From: Spirochaetia bacterium
GTDB lineage: Bacteria > Spirochaetota > Spirochaetia > Treponematales > Breznakiellaceae
Direction: 5' to 3'
DNA: 26,516 bases
Assembly: GCA_026002045.1 (NCBI GenBank)
Contig: BOAV01000027.1
Span: forward strand, 1-26,516
Below are positions 1-8,147 of the stretch, piece after piece. The notes beneath the pieces are model-generated. The model saw only the letters and a program-made list of their open reading frames with translations. It made no database searches and had not been told where the DNA came from. Each line of letters opens with the position of its first letter. Positions within the stretch are counted from its first letter, which is position 1. The position numbers were made by a program, and so were the translations under genes.

Positions 1-132
1 CGGTTGTTATTCGTGGTTACGGGGTCAGTGTTCTGCCCCAGGTCCACAGCAACCGGTAGTTGTCCTTCCGAACTCCTACAGCATACCAGATAAACCGCAT
101 ACTATTTATCATAGCTTCGTGGTTAAATTTTT
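1..132 (-). repeat. Inverted copy of the IS110-associated structured repeat, cut by window edge
   Basis: Reading the minus strand, these 132 bases match 23074-23205 with only two differences that I could find by eye. One is G versus C at the base of the internal loop (CTGTGG here, CTCTGG there); the other is in the terminal loop (AACAC versus AAAAC). Outside the shared block a weaker match continues for roughly 25 bases (TTTTGGAA..., GCTCA). The copy is cut by the window start, so the rest of the element, possibly including an intact transposase, would lie to the left. No gene is visible in 1-158. The 10-mer TTCGTGGTTA occurs twice, at 10-19 and 116-125, as its complement does in the other copy. 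Confidence 0.85.
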
Positions 133-158
133 CATTTTGGAATCGGCTCACTCATTTA

Positions 159-809
159 TTACTGATTGGTCTTAATCACGTCCGCGCTCAAGGTTGCCTT
201 GTCTACAAAAAAGTTAATGGTGCTGTCATACCGTACATTGGCCAGCCGGATGCCGGCGCCGAAACTGGCTTGGGCCTGCTCTAATGCCATGTTGTACAAT
301 TTTGTCCGCCGGGCCTCAGGTTTTGTGAAAACCGGCAGGGCAAAATCATTACTTACATTCACCTTGCCCGCCAGTGTCCGTTCCTGGGGGTCCGGGAAGA
401 TCATCACCCCATCGGTTTCACCAATCCTGTAGCCAAACTTGAATTCCGAGGTCTTCAAACTATCGGGAACCCATTTGGCCACCTTGCGTTTACCGGACTT
501 TGCGTCGACAGTGACCGCCTGGGGGTCCACAAAGAAAATGCTTTCGGTTCCCCTGGAGGCTACCGGCTTTACCGTTCCCTCCGGGACCAGGGCATTGGTT
601 TTACGGTCAGCCGAATAAGAAATCCGGTCAGGAAGAATGGTAAGTTCCGTGCCGGTCTGATTTTTTACCTTCAGGGTTACCAATTTAGCGTTATTGTTTT
701 CCAGTTCCGCATAGACCTTTTCATCTTCATAGGTTGCCAAATCAATGGAGGTACAAGCCGAAATGAGAAGGATGGAAAGGACGATCAGTGACAGATAGAT
801 CTTTTTCAT
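159..809 (-). CDS. Putative lipoprotein of unknown function
   Basis: I do not recognise the family. The start is taken at the ATG at 809, because it begins a typical lipoprotein signal: MKK, a hydrophobic run, then a lipobox ending ISAC at about residue 19. An AAAGGA ribosome site lies just upstream; a longer reading to 857 would bury the signal peptide. The mature protein of about 198 residues has no predicted membrane segments and looks like a beta-rich extracytoplasmic domain, possibly immunoglobulin-like in its first half (alternating strands around residues 30-110). Cleavage by signal peptidase II and anchoring to a membrane are expected. It follows thrA on the same strand with a gap of about 60 bases and may be co-transcribed, but no functional link is apparent. 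Confidence 0.75.
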   Translation of the reverse strand: MKKIYLSLIVLSILLISACTSIDLATYEDEKVYAELENNNAKLVTLKVKNQTGTELTILPDRISYSADRKTNALVPEGTVKPVASRGTESIFFVDPQAVTVDAKSGKRKVAKWVPDSLKTSEFKFGYRIGETDGVMIFPDPQERTLAGKVNVSNDFALPVFTKPEARRTKLYNMALEQAQASFGAGIRLANVRYDSTINFFVDKATLSADVIKTNQ

Positions 810-869
810 ATATATCCTTTTTTCAAAATTTTTTGCCCTCCGAAGACGGCGCCTCAATGCTCATTATAA

Positions 870-3395
870 CTATACCAAAGTCCGGGCAATGCGGACAATA
901 TCCGCGAAGACCCCGCCGGCGGTAACCTGCGCCCCCGCGCCGGGGCCCTTGATCACCATGGGAAGGCTGGAATAACGGTCCGTGGTGATCACCACGATGT
1001 TGTCGGAATCCACCAGGGAACGGAAGGGGCTGCTCGCCGGTTCGGAGCGGAGGGAGATCTTCGCAGCCCCTTCTTCGATGACCGCCACATAACGCAGGGA
1101 CTTGCCCTCTGCGGCGGCGGCGGCCCGGCGCTTTTCAAAGGCGGCGTCTGACTTTTCAAGCTCAGCGAAGAAGGCATCCACATCTTTGGCCTTGAAGCAG
1201 GCCGGGGGCAGGATCGGTTCTATGGCAACGGCGGAAAATTCCAGGGACAGGCCGCATTCCCGGGCCAGGATCAGGGCCTTGCGGGCGGCGTCCATGGCGT
1301 TCAGGTCGTCACGGGGATCCGGTTCGGTGTAACCCTTGGCCTTGGCCTCCCGCACCAGGGCGGAAAAGGGCTTGCTGCCGTCGTAGTTATTAAAGATGAA
1401 GCTTAAAGTCCCGGAAAGCACCGCCTCGATGCGGCGGACCTTGTCGCCGGAAAGAAAAAGATCCCGCAGGGTGGAGATAACCGGGAGCCCCGCACAGACC
1501 GTGGTCTCGTAGAGGTAGGGGATGCCCCGGTCCCGGGAATAGCCGGTAAGCTTCCGGTAATATTCAAGGGAACCGGTGTTGGCCCGCTTATTGGGGGTCA
1601 CTATGGAGATGGCGGATTCGAGGATTTCCCCGTAAACGGCGGCCACATCGTCGCTGGCGGTACAGTCGCAGAAGGCCGAATTGGGGAGGTTCAGGGCCTT
1701 CATCCTTTTAACAAAAGCGGAAAGCTGGTAAGGCTCAGTCCCCTCCCCTCCTTCGGCAAGAAGGGCCTTTATTTTTTTCGCGTCCAGCCCTTCCCTGCGG
1801 AAAATCATCCGTTGGAAATTGGCGGCCCCCGCCCCCACCAGGTTGATGCGGATATGGTGATCACGGGCGAGGGTCTCCCTTTGTTTGGCGATCTGGTCCG
1901 CCAGGGTGCCCCCGATAAGACCTAAGCCCAAAAGGAAGAGGTTGACCGAACGGACTGCGGAGAGAAAAAAGGCTTCATGAATGGCGTTCAGGGCCTTGGC
2001 CTCGTCCTGCCGGGAAATGACCGCCGATATGTTGAGTTCCGAGGAGCCCTGGGCTATGGCGATGACGTTGACCCCGTTCCGGCCCAGGGCATGGAAGACC
2101 TTGCCTGAAATGCCGGAGGTGTTCTTCATTTTGGAACCCACCACGGCAATAATCGCCAAATCCCCTTCGCTTACCGGGGGATCGATGGCCCCGGCGGCGA
2201 TTTCCCGATCAAATTCTTCATTAATAGCCGCCATAGCCGGGGGGGCGTCGGCGGGGAGTATGGCAAAACAGATCGAGTATTCGCTGGAACTCTGGGTAAT
2301 CATGATGATGTTGATCTTTTTCCGGGCCAGGGCGCCAAAAAGCCGGGAGGAAAAACCCGCCACCCCAACCATACCGGAACCCTGAATGCGGACAAGGGCG
2401 ACCTTGTTCATGGAACTGATCCCCCGGATGGGATAATCCCCTTCCGCTGCATCCCGGACTATCCGGGTGCCGGGATTTGAGGGGTTAAAGGTGTTCAGTA
2501 TCCTGATGGGGATGCCCTTTTCCAGGGCGGGCTTTATTGTGGGAGGATAGATCACCTTTGCGCCGAAGTGGGAAAGTTCCATGGCCTCAATGTAGGAAAT
2601 CTCGTTGATACGGAAGGCGTTTTTTACCAGTTTGGGGTCCGAGGTGAGGATGCCATCCACATCGGTCCAGATTTCCACCTCCTCCGCCCCGATTGCGGCG
2701 CCGATGATGGCGGCGCTCAGATCGGAGCCGCCCCGGCCCAGGGTTGTGGTTATAAATTGGGATGTATTGGCAGCTTTTTCCAGGACGGAACCGATAAAGC
2801 CCGTGACTACCTGGAGGGGCGGCTTTTTCCCCTTAGAAGGATCGAAAAAATCATGAATATTGGAAAAACTTTCTTTTGTAAAAAATTGGGCATGGCCGAA
2901 TTCGCCGTTGGTTTTGATAAGGGGACGGGCATCCAAAAAGGCCGCGCCGACACCCTGGGCGCTAAAAATATGGGCCAGGATGGTGGCGGAAAGCTGTTCC
3001 CCAAAGCTCATAACCAGGTCCAAGGTGCGGGGGGAAAGTTCCCCCAGAAGCGCAACACCGTCAAGGATGCGCCTTAGTTCCGTGATAAGGACGGCCGTAT
3101 CGGCCTGGGCCTTCTTACGTTCTTCCCCTTTAAGAAAGGCAGAAGCGGTATCGAAGTGCCGCTTTTTCAGGGCAGATACCAGCTCGGTATAGGAGCCGCC
3201 GTCTGTTTCCCCCGCACTGTCCCCCGCTGCGGCTTTCCGCGCCATGTCAATGAGTCCGTCGGTTACGCCGGAAAAGGCGGAAACCACCACCGCCGCGACC
3301 CGGCCCGCGTGTTCCTTATCCTTAAGGATATCGATAATGTGTCCAATGGCGCCCGGGGTTCCCACCGAGGTGCCGCCAAATTTTAATACAAGCAT
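870..3395 (-). CDS. thrA: Bifunctional aspartokinase / homoserine dehydrogenase
   Basis: This fused enzyme catalyses the first and third steps of the aspartate pathway towards threonine, methionine and homoserine: aspartate to aspartyl phosphate, and aspartate semialdehyde to homoserine. It has 841 residues, close to the usual ThrA length of about 820. The kinase domain opens with MLVLKFGGTSVG. Two ACT-type regulatory segments follow at about residues 315-460 (VALVRIQGSGMVGVAGFSS and LAIIAVVGSKMKNTSGISGK). The dehydrogenase half begins near 470 with the nucleotide-binding motif GLGLIGG and contains TPNKRAN and a catalytic-region segment, GYTEPDPRDDLNAMDAARK. The ATG at 3395 starts the conserved kinase N-terminus, so the roughly 135 extra in-frame residues upstream are rejected. 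There is no clear Shine-Dalgarno sequence and no room for a long attenuator leader. Feedback inhibition by threonine through the ACT domains is typical of the family. Confidence 0.95.
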   Translation of the reverse strand: MLVLKFGGTSVGTPGAIGHIIDILKDKEHAGRVAAVVVSAFSGVTDGLIDMARKAAAGDSAGETDGGSYTELVSALKKRHFDTASAFLKGEERKKAQADTAVLITELRRILDGVALLGELSPRTLDLVMSFGEQLSATILAHIFSAQGVGAAFLDARPLIKTNGEFGHAQFFTKESFSNIHDFFDPSKGKKPPLQVVTGFIGSVLEKAANTSQFITTTLGRGGSDLSAAIIGAAIGAEEVEIWTDVDGILTSDPKLVKNAFRINEISYIEAMELSHFGAKVIYPPTIKPALEKGIPIRILNTFNPSNPGTRIVRDAAEGDYPIRGISSMNKVALVRIQGSGMVGVAGFSSRLFGALARKKINIIMITQSSSEYSICFAILPADAPPAMAAINEEFDREIAAGAIDPPVSEGDLAIIAVVGSKMKNTSGISGKVFHALGRNGVNVIAIAQGSSELNISAVISRQDEAKALNAIHEAFFLSAVRSVNLFLLGLGLIGGTLADQIAKQRETLARDHHIRINLVGAGAANFQRMIFRREGLDAKKIKALLAEGGEGTEPYQLSAFVKRMKALNLPNSAFCDCTASDDVAAVYGEILESAISIVTPNKRANTGSLEYYRKLTGYSRDRGIPYLYETTVCAGLPVISTLRDLFLSGDKVRRIEAVLSGTLSFIFNNYDGSKPFSALVREAKAKGYTEPDPRDDLNAMDAARKALILARECGLSLEFSAVAIEPILPPACFKAKDVDAFFAELEKSDAAFEKRRAAAAAEGKSLRYVAVIEEGAAKISLRSEPASSPFRSLVDSDNIVVITTDRYSSLPMVIKGPGAGAQVTAGGVFADIVRIARTLV

Positions 3396-3474
3396 GGAAG
3401 TAAGGGTACTATATCTTCTTGTTTTTTTATAGTAGTATACTACGACATATCTATAATTCTTGGAGTTTTTGCCG
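3396..3474. promoter_or_regulatory. Divergent thrA / wecA-like promoter region with a palindrome
   Basis: These 79 bases separate two divergent genes. A perfect 12-bp palindrome, GTAGTATACTAC, lies at 3432-3443. A plus-strand -10-like TATAAT is at 3452-3457, but I see no good -35 at the right distance. On the minus strand TATACT within the palindrome could serve as a -10 for thrA, again with a poor -35. A palindrome placed between both promoters could be an operator for shared control; this is inference. Confidence 0.4.
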
Positions 3475-4614
3475 GTGGTTGGCTCAGGCTGTATTATCAT
3501 TCTTTCGTTTTTTCTCTCCCTTGTTGCCGTTTGGGTAACCCTTAAAATATCACGCAGAATGTCCTGGTATGATCCTATTGATGAACGAAAAATCCATACC
3601 GGAGACATTCCCCGGCTTGGGGGCGCAGGATTTGCCTCTGCCTTTATCATTATTGCCTTTATCATCAACTTTTTGGCGGTGGAACCCAATTTTGGGTGGC
3701 GTTTCCTCCCGCCCCTCATTGCCATTATCCTTGTCCTGGCTTCCGGGGTATACGATGATTTCCGCTCCATAGCGCCCCGGTACAAGCTCCTTATCCAGGC
3801 CATTGCAGCCTTCTGTGTTGTTATCCCCGGCTATACCTTCCACCGGCTCTTCTTTATTGATATTGGCCCCCTTTCGGAACTAAACTGGGTCCGTTACCCC
3901 CTGACTTTCCTCTGGATTGTGGGACTTACCAATGCGATTAACTTTATTGACGGGGTAGATGGTCTTGCAGGAAGCATTTCCCTGTTAATAGCCCTGACTT
4001 TTGCCCTTATTTTCGCTTCTGCCGGGGGGAGCTTCGCTGAAAATTCCGTAGCTGCCCGCTCCACGGTCCTGTTATGTATCTGCCTTGCGGCGGTTATCTG
4101 CGGTTTTCTGATCTTCAATGCACCTTTTCCCAGGGCAAAAATATTTATGGGCGATGGGGGCAGTCAGTTCCTTGGTTTCACCCTGGCCCTGCTGCCTCTG
4201 ATGGAAAGCAACGCCGCCTATGGCGATGCTGCCGGATGGCAGACCCCCATAGATCTGCCGGTACCCTATGCGGCGGCAATACTGCTGATCCCCACCTTTG
4301 ATGCCTTCGCCGCAATCTGGCGCCGCCTGAGGGACGGGAGACGTATCGACAGCCCCGATAAATTTCACATCCACCATAAGCTCCTGAATCTGGGATTGAC
4401 CCCCCGCCGTCTGGACGTGGTGCTCTGTTCCCTGCAGATAGTCCTGAGTGTTCTGGTCTATGTCTCCGTTAAAACAGAGGGTCGGCTCTCCCTGCTGGTC
4501 CTTTTGATTGCCTACCTTGTGGGCATCTGCTTCTTTACGATTATCCACTTTATGAACCGGGCCTTAGAATTGAAAAATAAAACTGCTTCCGCCGCCGTCT
4601 CCCAGGGCAGATAG
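3475..4614 (+). CDS. Undecaprenyl-phosphate sugar-1-phosphate transferase (WecA/TagO/MraY family)
   Basis: An integral membrane enzyme expected to transfer a sugar-1-phosphate, typically GlcNAc-1-P from UDP-GlcNAc, onto a polyprenyl phosphate carrier to begin a surface glycan. Family motifs visible in order are DERKIHTGDIPRLGG after the first helix, the metal-binding YDD segment (GVYDDFRSIAPRYK), NFIDGVDGLAGS, MGDGGSQFLGF, and the cytoplasmic HIHHKLLNLGLTPRR loop, which marks the WecA/TagO branch rather than MraY. About ten hydrophobic helices span roughly 379 residues, a normal length. GTG at 3475 is chosen as start because GGAG lies nine bases upstream; a TTG at 3460 is possible in the same frame. 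It heads an apparent operon with the cysteine desulfurase, six bases downstream. The exact sugar and the glycan made cannot be told from this window. Confidence 0.88.
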   Translation: MVGSGCIIILSFFLSLVAVWVTLKISRRMSWYDPIDERKIHTGDIPRLGGAGFASAFIIIAFIINFLAVEPNFGWRFLPPLIAIILVLASGVYDDFRSIAPRYKLLIQAIAAFCVVIPGYTFHRLFFIDIGPLSELNWVRYPLTFLWIVGLTNAINFIDGVDGLAGSISLLIALTFALIFASAGGSFAENSVAARSTVLLCICLAAVICGFLIFNAPFPRAKIFMGDGGSQFLGFTLALLPLMESNAAYGDAAGWQTPIDLPVPYAAAILLIPTFDAFAAIWRRLRDGRRIDSPDKFHIHHKLLNLGLTPRRLDVVLCSLQIVLSVLVYVSVKTEGRLSLLVLLIAYLVGICFFTIIHFMNRALELKNKTASAAVSQGR

Positions 4615-4620
4615 TGCATC

Positions 4621-5781
4621 ATGCATCCACCGAATCACCGTTATTATTTTGACTGGGCCGCCGCCGCTATTCCCGACGCCGGGATCGCAGCCCCTCCGGG
4701 GGCCCTCCCCTTCGGCAATCCCTCATCCCCCTATCTTGAGGGCCGCAAGGCCCGTGAAGCGCTGGAAGATGCCCACCACCGCTGCGCCGTTGTTTTAGGC
4801 CTTCCGCCGAAAAGCATTTATTTTACTTCCGGGGGCACCGAATCCAATGCCATTGTCATCCATTCCTTTTTACTGAGGAGGACCGGGGGCCGTTTTCTGT
4901 ATTCCGCAGTTGAGCATCCCAGTGTGCGGGAGAACTGCGCCGTTCTGGCCAGGCTTGGGAAACAGACCGGGATTATTCCGGTGGAGGCGGACGGCAGGAT
5001 CAGCATGGAAACCATCGGGCGCTCCCTGGAAAAATATCCCGATGCCCGGTTTGCCGCCATTATGGCGGTGAATAACGAAACCGGCGCGGTGATGGATATG
5101 GCGGCCATAGGCGCGGAGCTTCGCAGCCGGAGCGCGGGACGTCCGCCGGTTCACCTTCACTGCGACATGGTCCAGGCTGTGGGGAAAATTCCCATTGACC
5201 TTTCAGGCTGGGAGGTGGACTCCGCCGCCCTGAGCGCCCACAAGATCGGGGGGCCCCGGGGCATCGGCCTCCTCTACCTGCGCCGCCCTTTGGAAACGGT
5301 TTATTCAGGCGGGGGCCAGGAGGGGGGCATCCGGCCGGGAACGGAAAATACCGCCGGGGCGCTGGCGCTGGCGGACTGTCTTGAACGGCACGGAACTGCG
5401 GAAAAAGCAACGGAAGCATATGGTGCGGCGGCACGGCGCATGAAGAAATTGATAAGGGGCCTTGCCTCCATGGAACGCTGCGCCCTGATTCCGGCGGATC
5501 GGGGCGAAAATGACGGGCGCTTTTCCCCCTGGATAGTCCAGGCCGCATTCGACGGCATCCCCGGTGAAGTGATGGTCCGCGCCCTCGATGAAGCGGGTTT
5601 CGCCATTTCCACCGGGTCCGCCTGTTCCAGCGCCAAAGCCGAAAGGCCCGTCCTTGCCGCCATGGGGATCGATAACCGAAAAAGCCTTGAGGGTATCCGC
5701 ATCTCCCAGGGCTGGTCCACCACTGACGAAGAAATCGATCTTCTTATCGAAGCGATCCGGGGGGTCCTGAAATTCCTGTAA
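4621..5781 (+). CDS. Cysteine desulfurase (NifS/IscS class V aminotransferase)
   Basis: A PLP enzyme that removes sulfur from cysteine, forming a persulfide on its active-site cysteine for delivery to acceptors. It has 386 residues, the usual size. Visible features are the N-terminal FDWAAAA and FGNPSSPY segments, FTSGGTESNA (about 68-77), the histidine in SAVEHPSV (about 99), NNETGAV (151-157), the PLP lysine K208 in SAHKIGGPRG, GGGQEGGIRPGTEN (230-243), and the catalytic C335 in STGSACSS. The next gene is ThiI, and a dedicated desulfurase-ThiI pair is known in Bacillus subtilis (NifZ-ThiI). Its likely role is therefore supplying sulfur for tRNA 4-thiouridine rather than general Fe-S assembly; this is inference. 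Just before the stop lies a GGGGGG run (5759-5764). A -1 shift there would enter the ThiI frame. Confidence 0.93.
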   Translation: MHPPNHRYYFDWAAAAIPDAGIAAPPGALPFGNPSSPYLEGRKAREALEDAHHRCAVVLGLPPKSIYFTSGGTESNAIVIHSFLLRRTGGRFLYSAVEHPSVRENCAVLARLGKQTGIIPVEADGRISMETIGRSLEKYPDARFAAIMAVNNETGAVMDMAAIGAELRSRSAGRPPVHLHCDMVQAVGKIPIDLSGWEVDSAALSAHKIGGPRGIGLLYLRRPLETVYSGGGQEGGIRPGTENTAGALALADCLERHGTAEKATEAYGAAARRMKKLIRGLASMERCALIPADRGENDGRFSPWIVQAAFDGIPGEVMVRALDEAGFAISTGSACSSAKAERPVLAAMGIDNRKSLEGIRISQGWSTTDEEIDLLIEAIRGVLKFL

Positions 5782-6986
5782 ACAAGGGTGAAAGGCCGGC
5801 GTCGGTACAATCGAACAGCTACCTCTTAAAGCCGGGGGAACTTACCCTTAAGGGGGGGAACCGCGCCGGTTTTGAGCAGATCCTTAAACGCAATCTACAG
5901 GCCCTGCTCCGCTCCACCGCTTCCCGTGTGGAGACCACCAGGGGCCGCTTCTACGTGCACTGCCCGGAGGCAAGCTGTCCCCGGGTTGAGGACGCGCTGG
6001 ATCACCTCATGGGTATCTCCGGGTGGGCCAAAACGAGGAAATGCGAAAAGACCGTGGATGCGGTTATGGCCGCCTGCGTTGAGGAAGGAAAAAGCCTTTT
6101 TGAAAAGGGCATCCGCACTTTTAAGCTTGAAGCCCGCCGGACCGACAAGAGTTTCCCCCTGGATTCCTACGGTATCCGCAGCAAGGGGGGCGAGGCGGTA
6201 CTGGAAGCGGTTCCCGGTTTAAGGGTTGATGTCCACGCTCCCCAGGGGATCATCGAGGTGGAGATACGGGAAAAGGCCTACGTCTTTGGGTTGGCGAAAA
6301 AGGGCCTCCGGGGGCTTCCCGTGGGCACCGCAGGCCGGGGGCTGCTCCTCCTTTCCGGAGGTATTGATTCCCCGGTGGCGGGGTTCATGATGGCATCACG
6401 GGGCATGGGGATCGACGCGGTGTATTTCCACGCATGGCCCTACACCTCGGAAGAGGCCCGGCAAAAGGTCATCAAGCTTGCGGGGATCGTGGGCCGCTAT
6501 TCCATGGGAATCAGGCTTATCACCGTGGGCTTTACCGCGGTCCAGATGCGGATAAAGGAACGCAGCCCTGAGCCCTGGACCACCGTATTACTGCGGATGG
6601 CCATGATGGAATGTGCGGAAAAACTCAGCCGCCGTGTTAAAGCCAAGTGCCTCATCACCGGGGAAAGCCTTTCCCAGGTGGCAAGCCAGACCGTGGAAAA
6701 TTTAAGCTGCACCCAAAGCCGGATAAAATTGCCGGTACTGCGGCCCCTGGTCGGCACGGACAAGGAAAGCATCATCCGTAGCGCGGAAAAGCTCGGCACC
6801 TATGAAACTTCGATTTTGCCCTACGAGGACTGCTGCGTGCTGTTCAGCCCGCCCCACCCGGTACTGCGGGGCGATATTGATGAGGCAAATAAGCTGTACG
6901 AAGCGCTGGAACTGGAGGAACTTATTGACACGGCGCTGCATGAAAGCGTGATGGAGAAGTGCGGGTTTCCTCCGCGTCTTGTGTGA
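5772..6986 (+). CDS. thiI: tRNA 4-thiouridine synthetase ThiI; start codon unclear
   Basis: ThiI adenylates U8 of tRNA and accepts persulfide sulfur to form 4-thiouridine. An N-terminal ferredoxin-like/THUMP region is followed by a PP-loop ATPase with SGGIDSPVA (about 6353-6379) and the family motif PYEDCCVLFSPPHPV. There is no C-terminal rhodanese domain, as in the short Bacillus-type ThiI. The family's N-terminal signature is intact in this frame from about 5814: NSYLLKPGELTLKGGNR. However, there is no ATG, GTG or TTG in frame between the upstream stop at about 5723 and a GTG at 5928, which would remove about 38 conserved residues. I place the start at an ATT (5772), overlapping the desulfurase stop. 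The alternatives are a -1 frameshift from the desulfurase at the G6 run, giving a fusion, or true initiation at 5928. The product is certain; the 5' end is not. Confidence 0.85.
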   Translation: MPVNKGERPASVQSNSYLLKPGELTLKGGNRAGFEQILKRNLQALLRSTASRVETTRGRFYVHCPEASCPRVEDALDHLMGISGWAKTRKCEKTVDAVMAACVEEGKSLFEKGIRTFKLEARRTDKSFPLDSYGIRSKGGEAVLEAVPGLRVDVHAPQGIIEVEIREKAYVFGLAKKGLRGLPVGTAGRGLLLLSGGIDSPVAGFMMASRGMGIDAVYFHAWPYTSEEARQKVIKLAGIVGRYSMGIRLITVGFTAVQMRIKERSPEPWTTVLLRMAMMECAEKLSRRVKAKCLITGESLSQVASQTVENLSCTQSRIKLPVLRPLVGTDKESIIRSAEKLGTYETSILPYEDCCVLFSPPHPVLRGDIDEANKLYEALELEELIDTALHESVMEKCGFPPRLV

Positions 6987-7001
6987 CGGCCATGGAAAAA
7001 A

Positions 7002-7433
7002 ATGAGTATAAAAATATTCATTTTAGCAATGCTGCTTTTCATTAATGGTACTGTGTTTTCTCAAACAATAAGTCAATTATCAATAGGTTTTGAAGAAGCC
7101 AATTCATTCGAGACAAATATAGACCACGATTTGCTTTATATTCCTTCCCTTGGAATTGATTTAGCTGATTATACATTTATCAATGGAAACTTTGGTTTTT
7201 TTGTACATACGGAGTTGATTTTTCCCGTTTCACGGGATTTTCAAATATATGATATTTCGGCAGCGCTAAATGCGTTGTTTGGTCCTGCGTATCGAATACC
7301 TGTCAACCCTGCCTTTGAAGTTGTCTTTGGGCTTGGTCCTGTTGTTTCCGGAACATTTATCAGATATACCCGGAACACCCGGTCATCCGGACAAATAAAA
7401 AAAGTATTCCGCTGCCGCTCCATGTCTTTTTAA
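7002..7433 (+). pseudogene. Truncated outer-membrane-type beta-barrel protein
   Basis: The start ATG at 7002 begins a clear signal peptide (MSIKIFILAMLLFINGTVFS, then Q). After this come alternating aromatic/glycine-rich strands such as FINGNFGFFVHTELIF and FEVVFGLGPVVSG, as in small spirochaetal outer-membrane or porin-like proteins. The recognisable part ends near residue 125, and the last residues (SSGQIKKVFRCRSMSF) look like out-of-frame sequence. The gene is therefore probably cut at about 7390 by a rearrangement that joined it to the next fragment. The segment is visibly richer in A+T than thiI upstream. No terminator and no second half are seen. It could still be expressed as a short secreted peptide, but I think it is a remnant. 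Confidence 0.6.
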
Positions 7434-7471
7434 TAGGTCTCGATGGCTGGGGGTCATACAGCCTGTCATAA
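7385..7471 (+). pseudogene. Scrap resembling the N-terminus of an alkaline-phosphatase-family protein
   Basis: In the frame of codon 7406 the sequence reads IPLPLHVFLIGLDGWGSYSL and then stops at 7469-7471. The hydrophobic strand followed by GLDGWGSYSL resembles the metal-site start of type I phosphodiesterase/nucleotide pyrophosphatase or alkaline-phosphatase-superfamily proteins (pattern IDGWG). Only about 25 residues survive. It overlaps the end of the outer-membrane remnant in another frame and lies directly beside the broken end of the aldo/keto reductase. The resemblance is by eye and the fragment is short, so the family call is tentative. Confidence 0.35.
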
Positions 7472-7505
7472 GAAAAATTCGCCCTGATTGTAAAGATGGT
7501 GCGGA

Positions 7506-8126
7506 TCATGCAGGACATTCCGCATCATACAAACTGCCCGACTTCCAGCTTGGATCGTAGGGATGCTGAAACAACAGATTATACTCAATCTGCATAACAT
7601 CAAACCTTCCACTCTGAATAAAACGATAAAGCGCCGTATTCTGACATTCAATCGTAAAGCCTATGTGTTTTACCAAACCCTCCGCCTTGGCCTTTTCCAG
7701 GGCTTCGGTCATACCCCCAGGGGCGAGCAGTTTTTCACACTGTTCATCACTGTATACAGTTCCATGAATCTGGATAAGATCAATAGAATCCCTGCGGAGG
7801 TTTTTAAGACTCCTCTCCAAAGATCTTCTGGCACTCAGGGCGTCACCGACATCGGCCTTGGTGGCCAAAAAGATCTTATCCTCTGGAATGGAGGCCAGGG
7901 CTTCACCAAAAATACGCTCACTTATACCATCACCGTAACCGGCGGCGGTATCAAAGTAATTGATTCCAAGACCATATGCGGTCTGCATGGCATCAATAAG
8001 CTGATCCTTGTTTTTCTGTTCTTCCGGATCAAATTGATGAACATAATTCTTGAGGCCCGCCACGGTACCGCCGTATCCAAGACGGCTGACTTTTCTTCCT
8101 GTTTTTCCAAAAGTCGTATATTCCAT
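7506..8126 (-). pseudogene. Aldo/keto reductase, C-terminally truncated
   Basis: The N-terminal two-thirds of an NAD(P)H-dependent aldo/keto reductase of TIM-barrel fold. It opens with EYTTFGKTGRKVSRLGYGG and has the catalytic Asp/Tyr segment INYFDTAAGYGDGISERIFG, the catalytic lysine in FLATKADVG, and the histidine in DLIQIHG. The protein stops at 206 residues just after HPYDPSWKSGSLYDAE, whereas relatives are about 330-380 residues and need the missing C-terminal strands for cofactor binding. The sequence beyond does not restore the frame convincingly. It is the last gene of the minus-strand glycoside-use operon, 21 bases after the hydrolase, so decay at the operon's 3' end is likely. The ATG at 8126 has a weak AGGAT ribosome site. 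Confidence 0.75.
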
Positions 8127-8147
8127 AATTGCATCCTATCTATTAAT

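Noticed and set aside
2568..3077. Plus-strand open frame of 169 codons inside thrA
   Set aside because: It lies antisense to strongly conserved aspartokinase sequence and has no recognisable domain; long antisense frames are common in GC-rich genes.
3396..3803. N-terminal extension of ThrA by about 135 residues
   Set aside because: It would run through the divergent promoter and the start of the neighbouring gene; conserved kinase sequence begins at the ATG at 3395.
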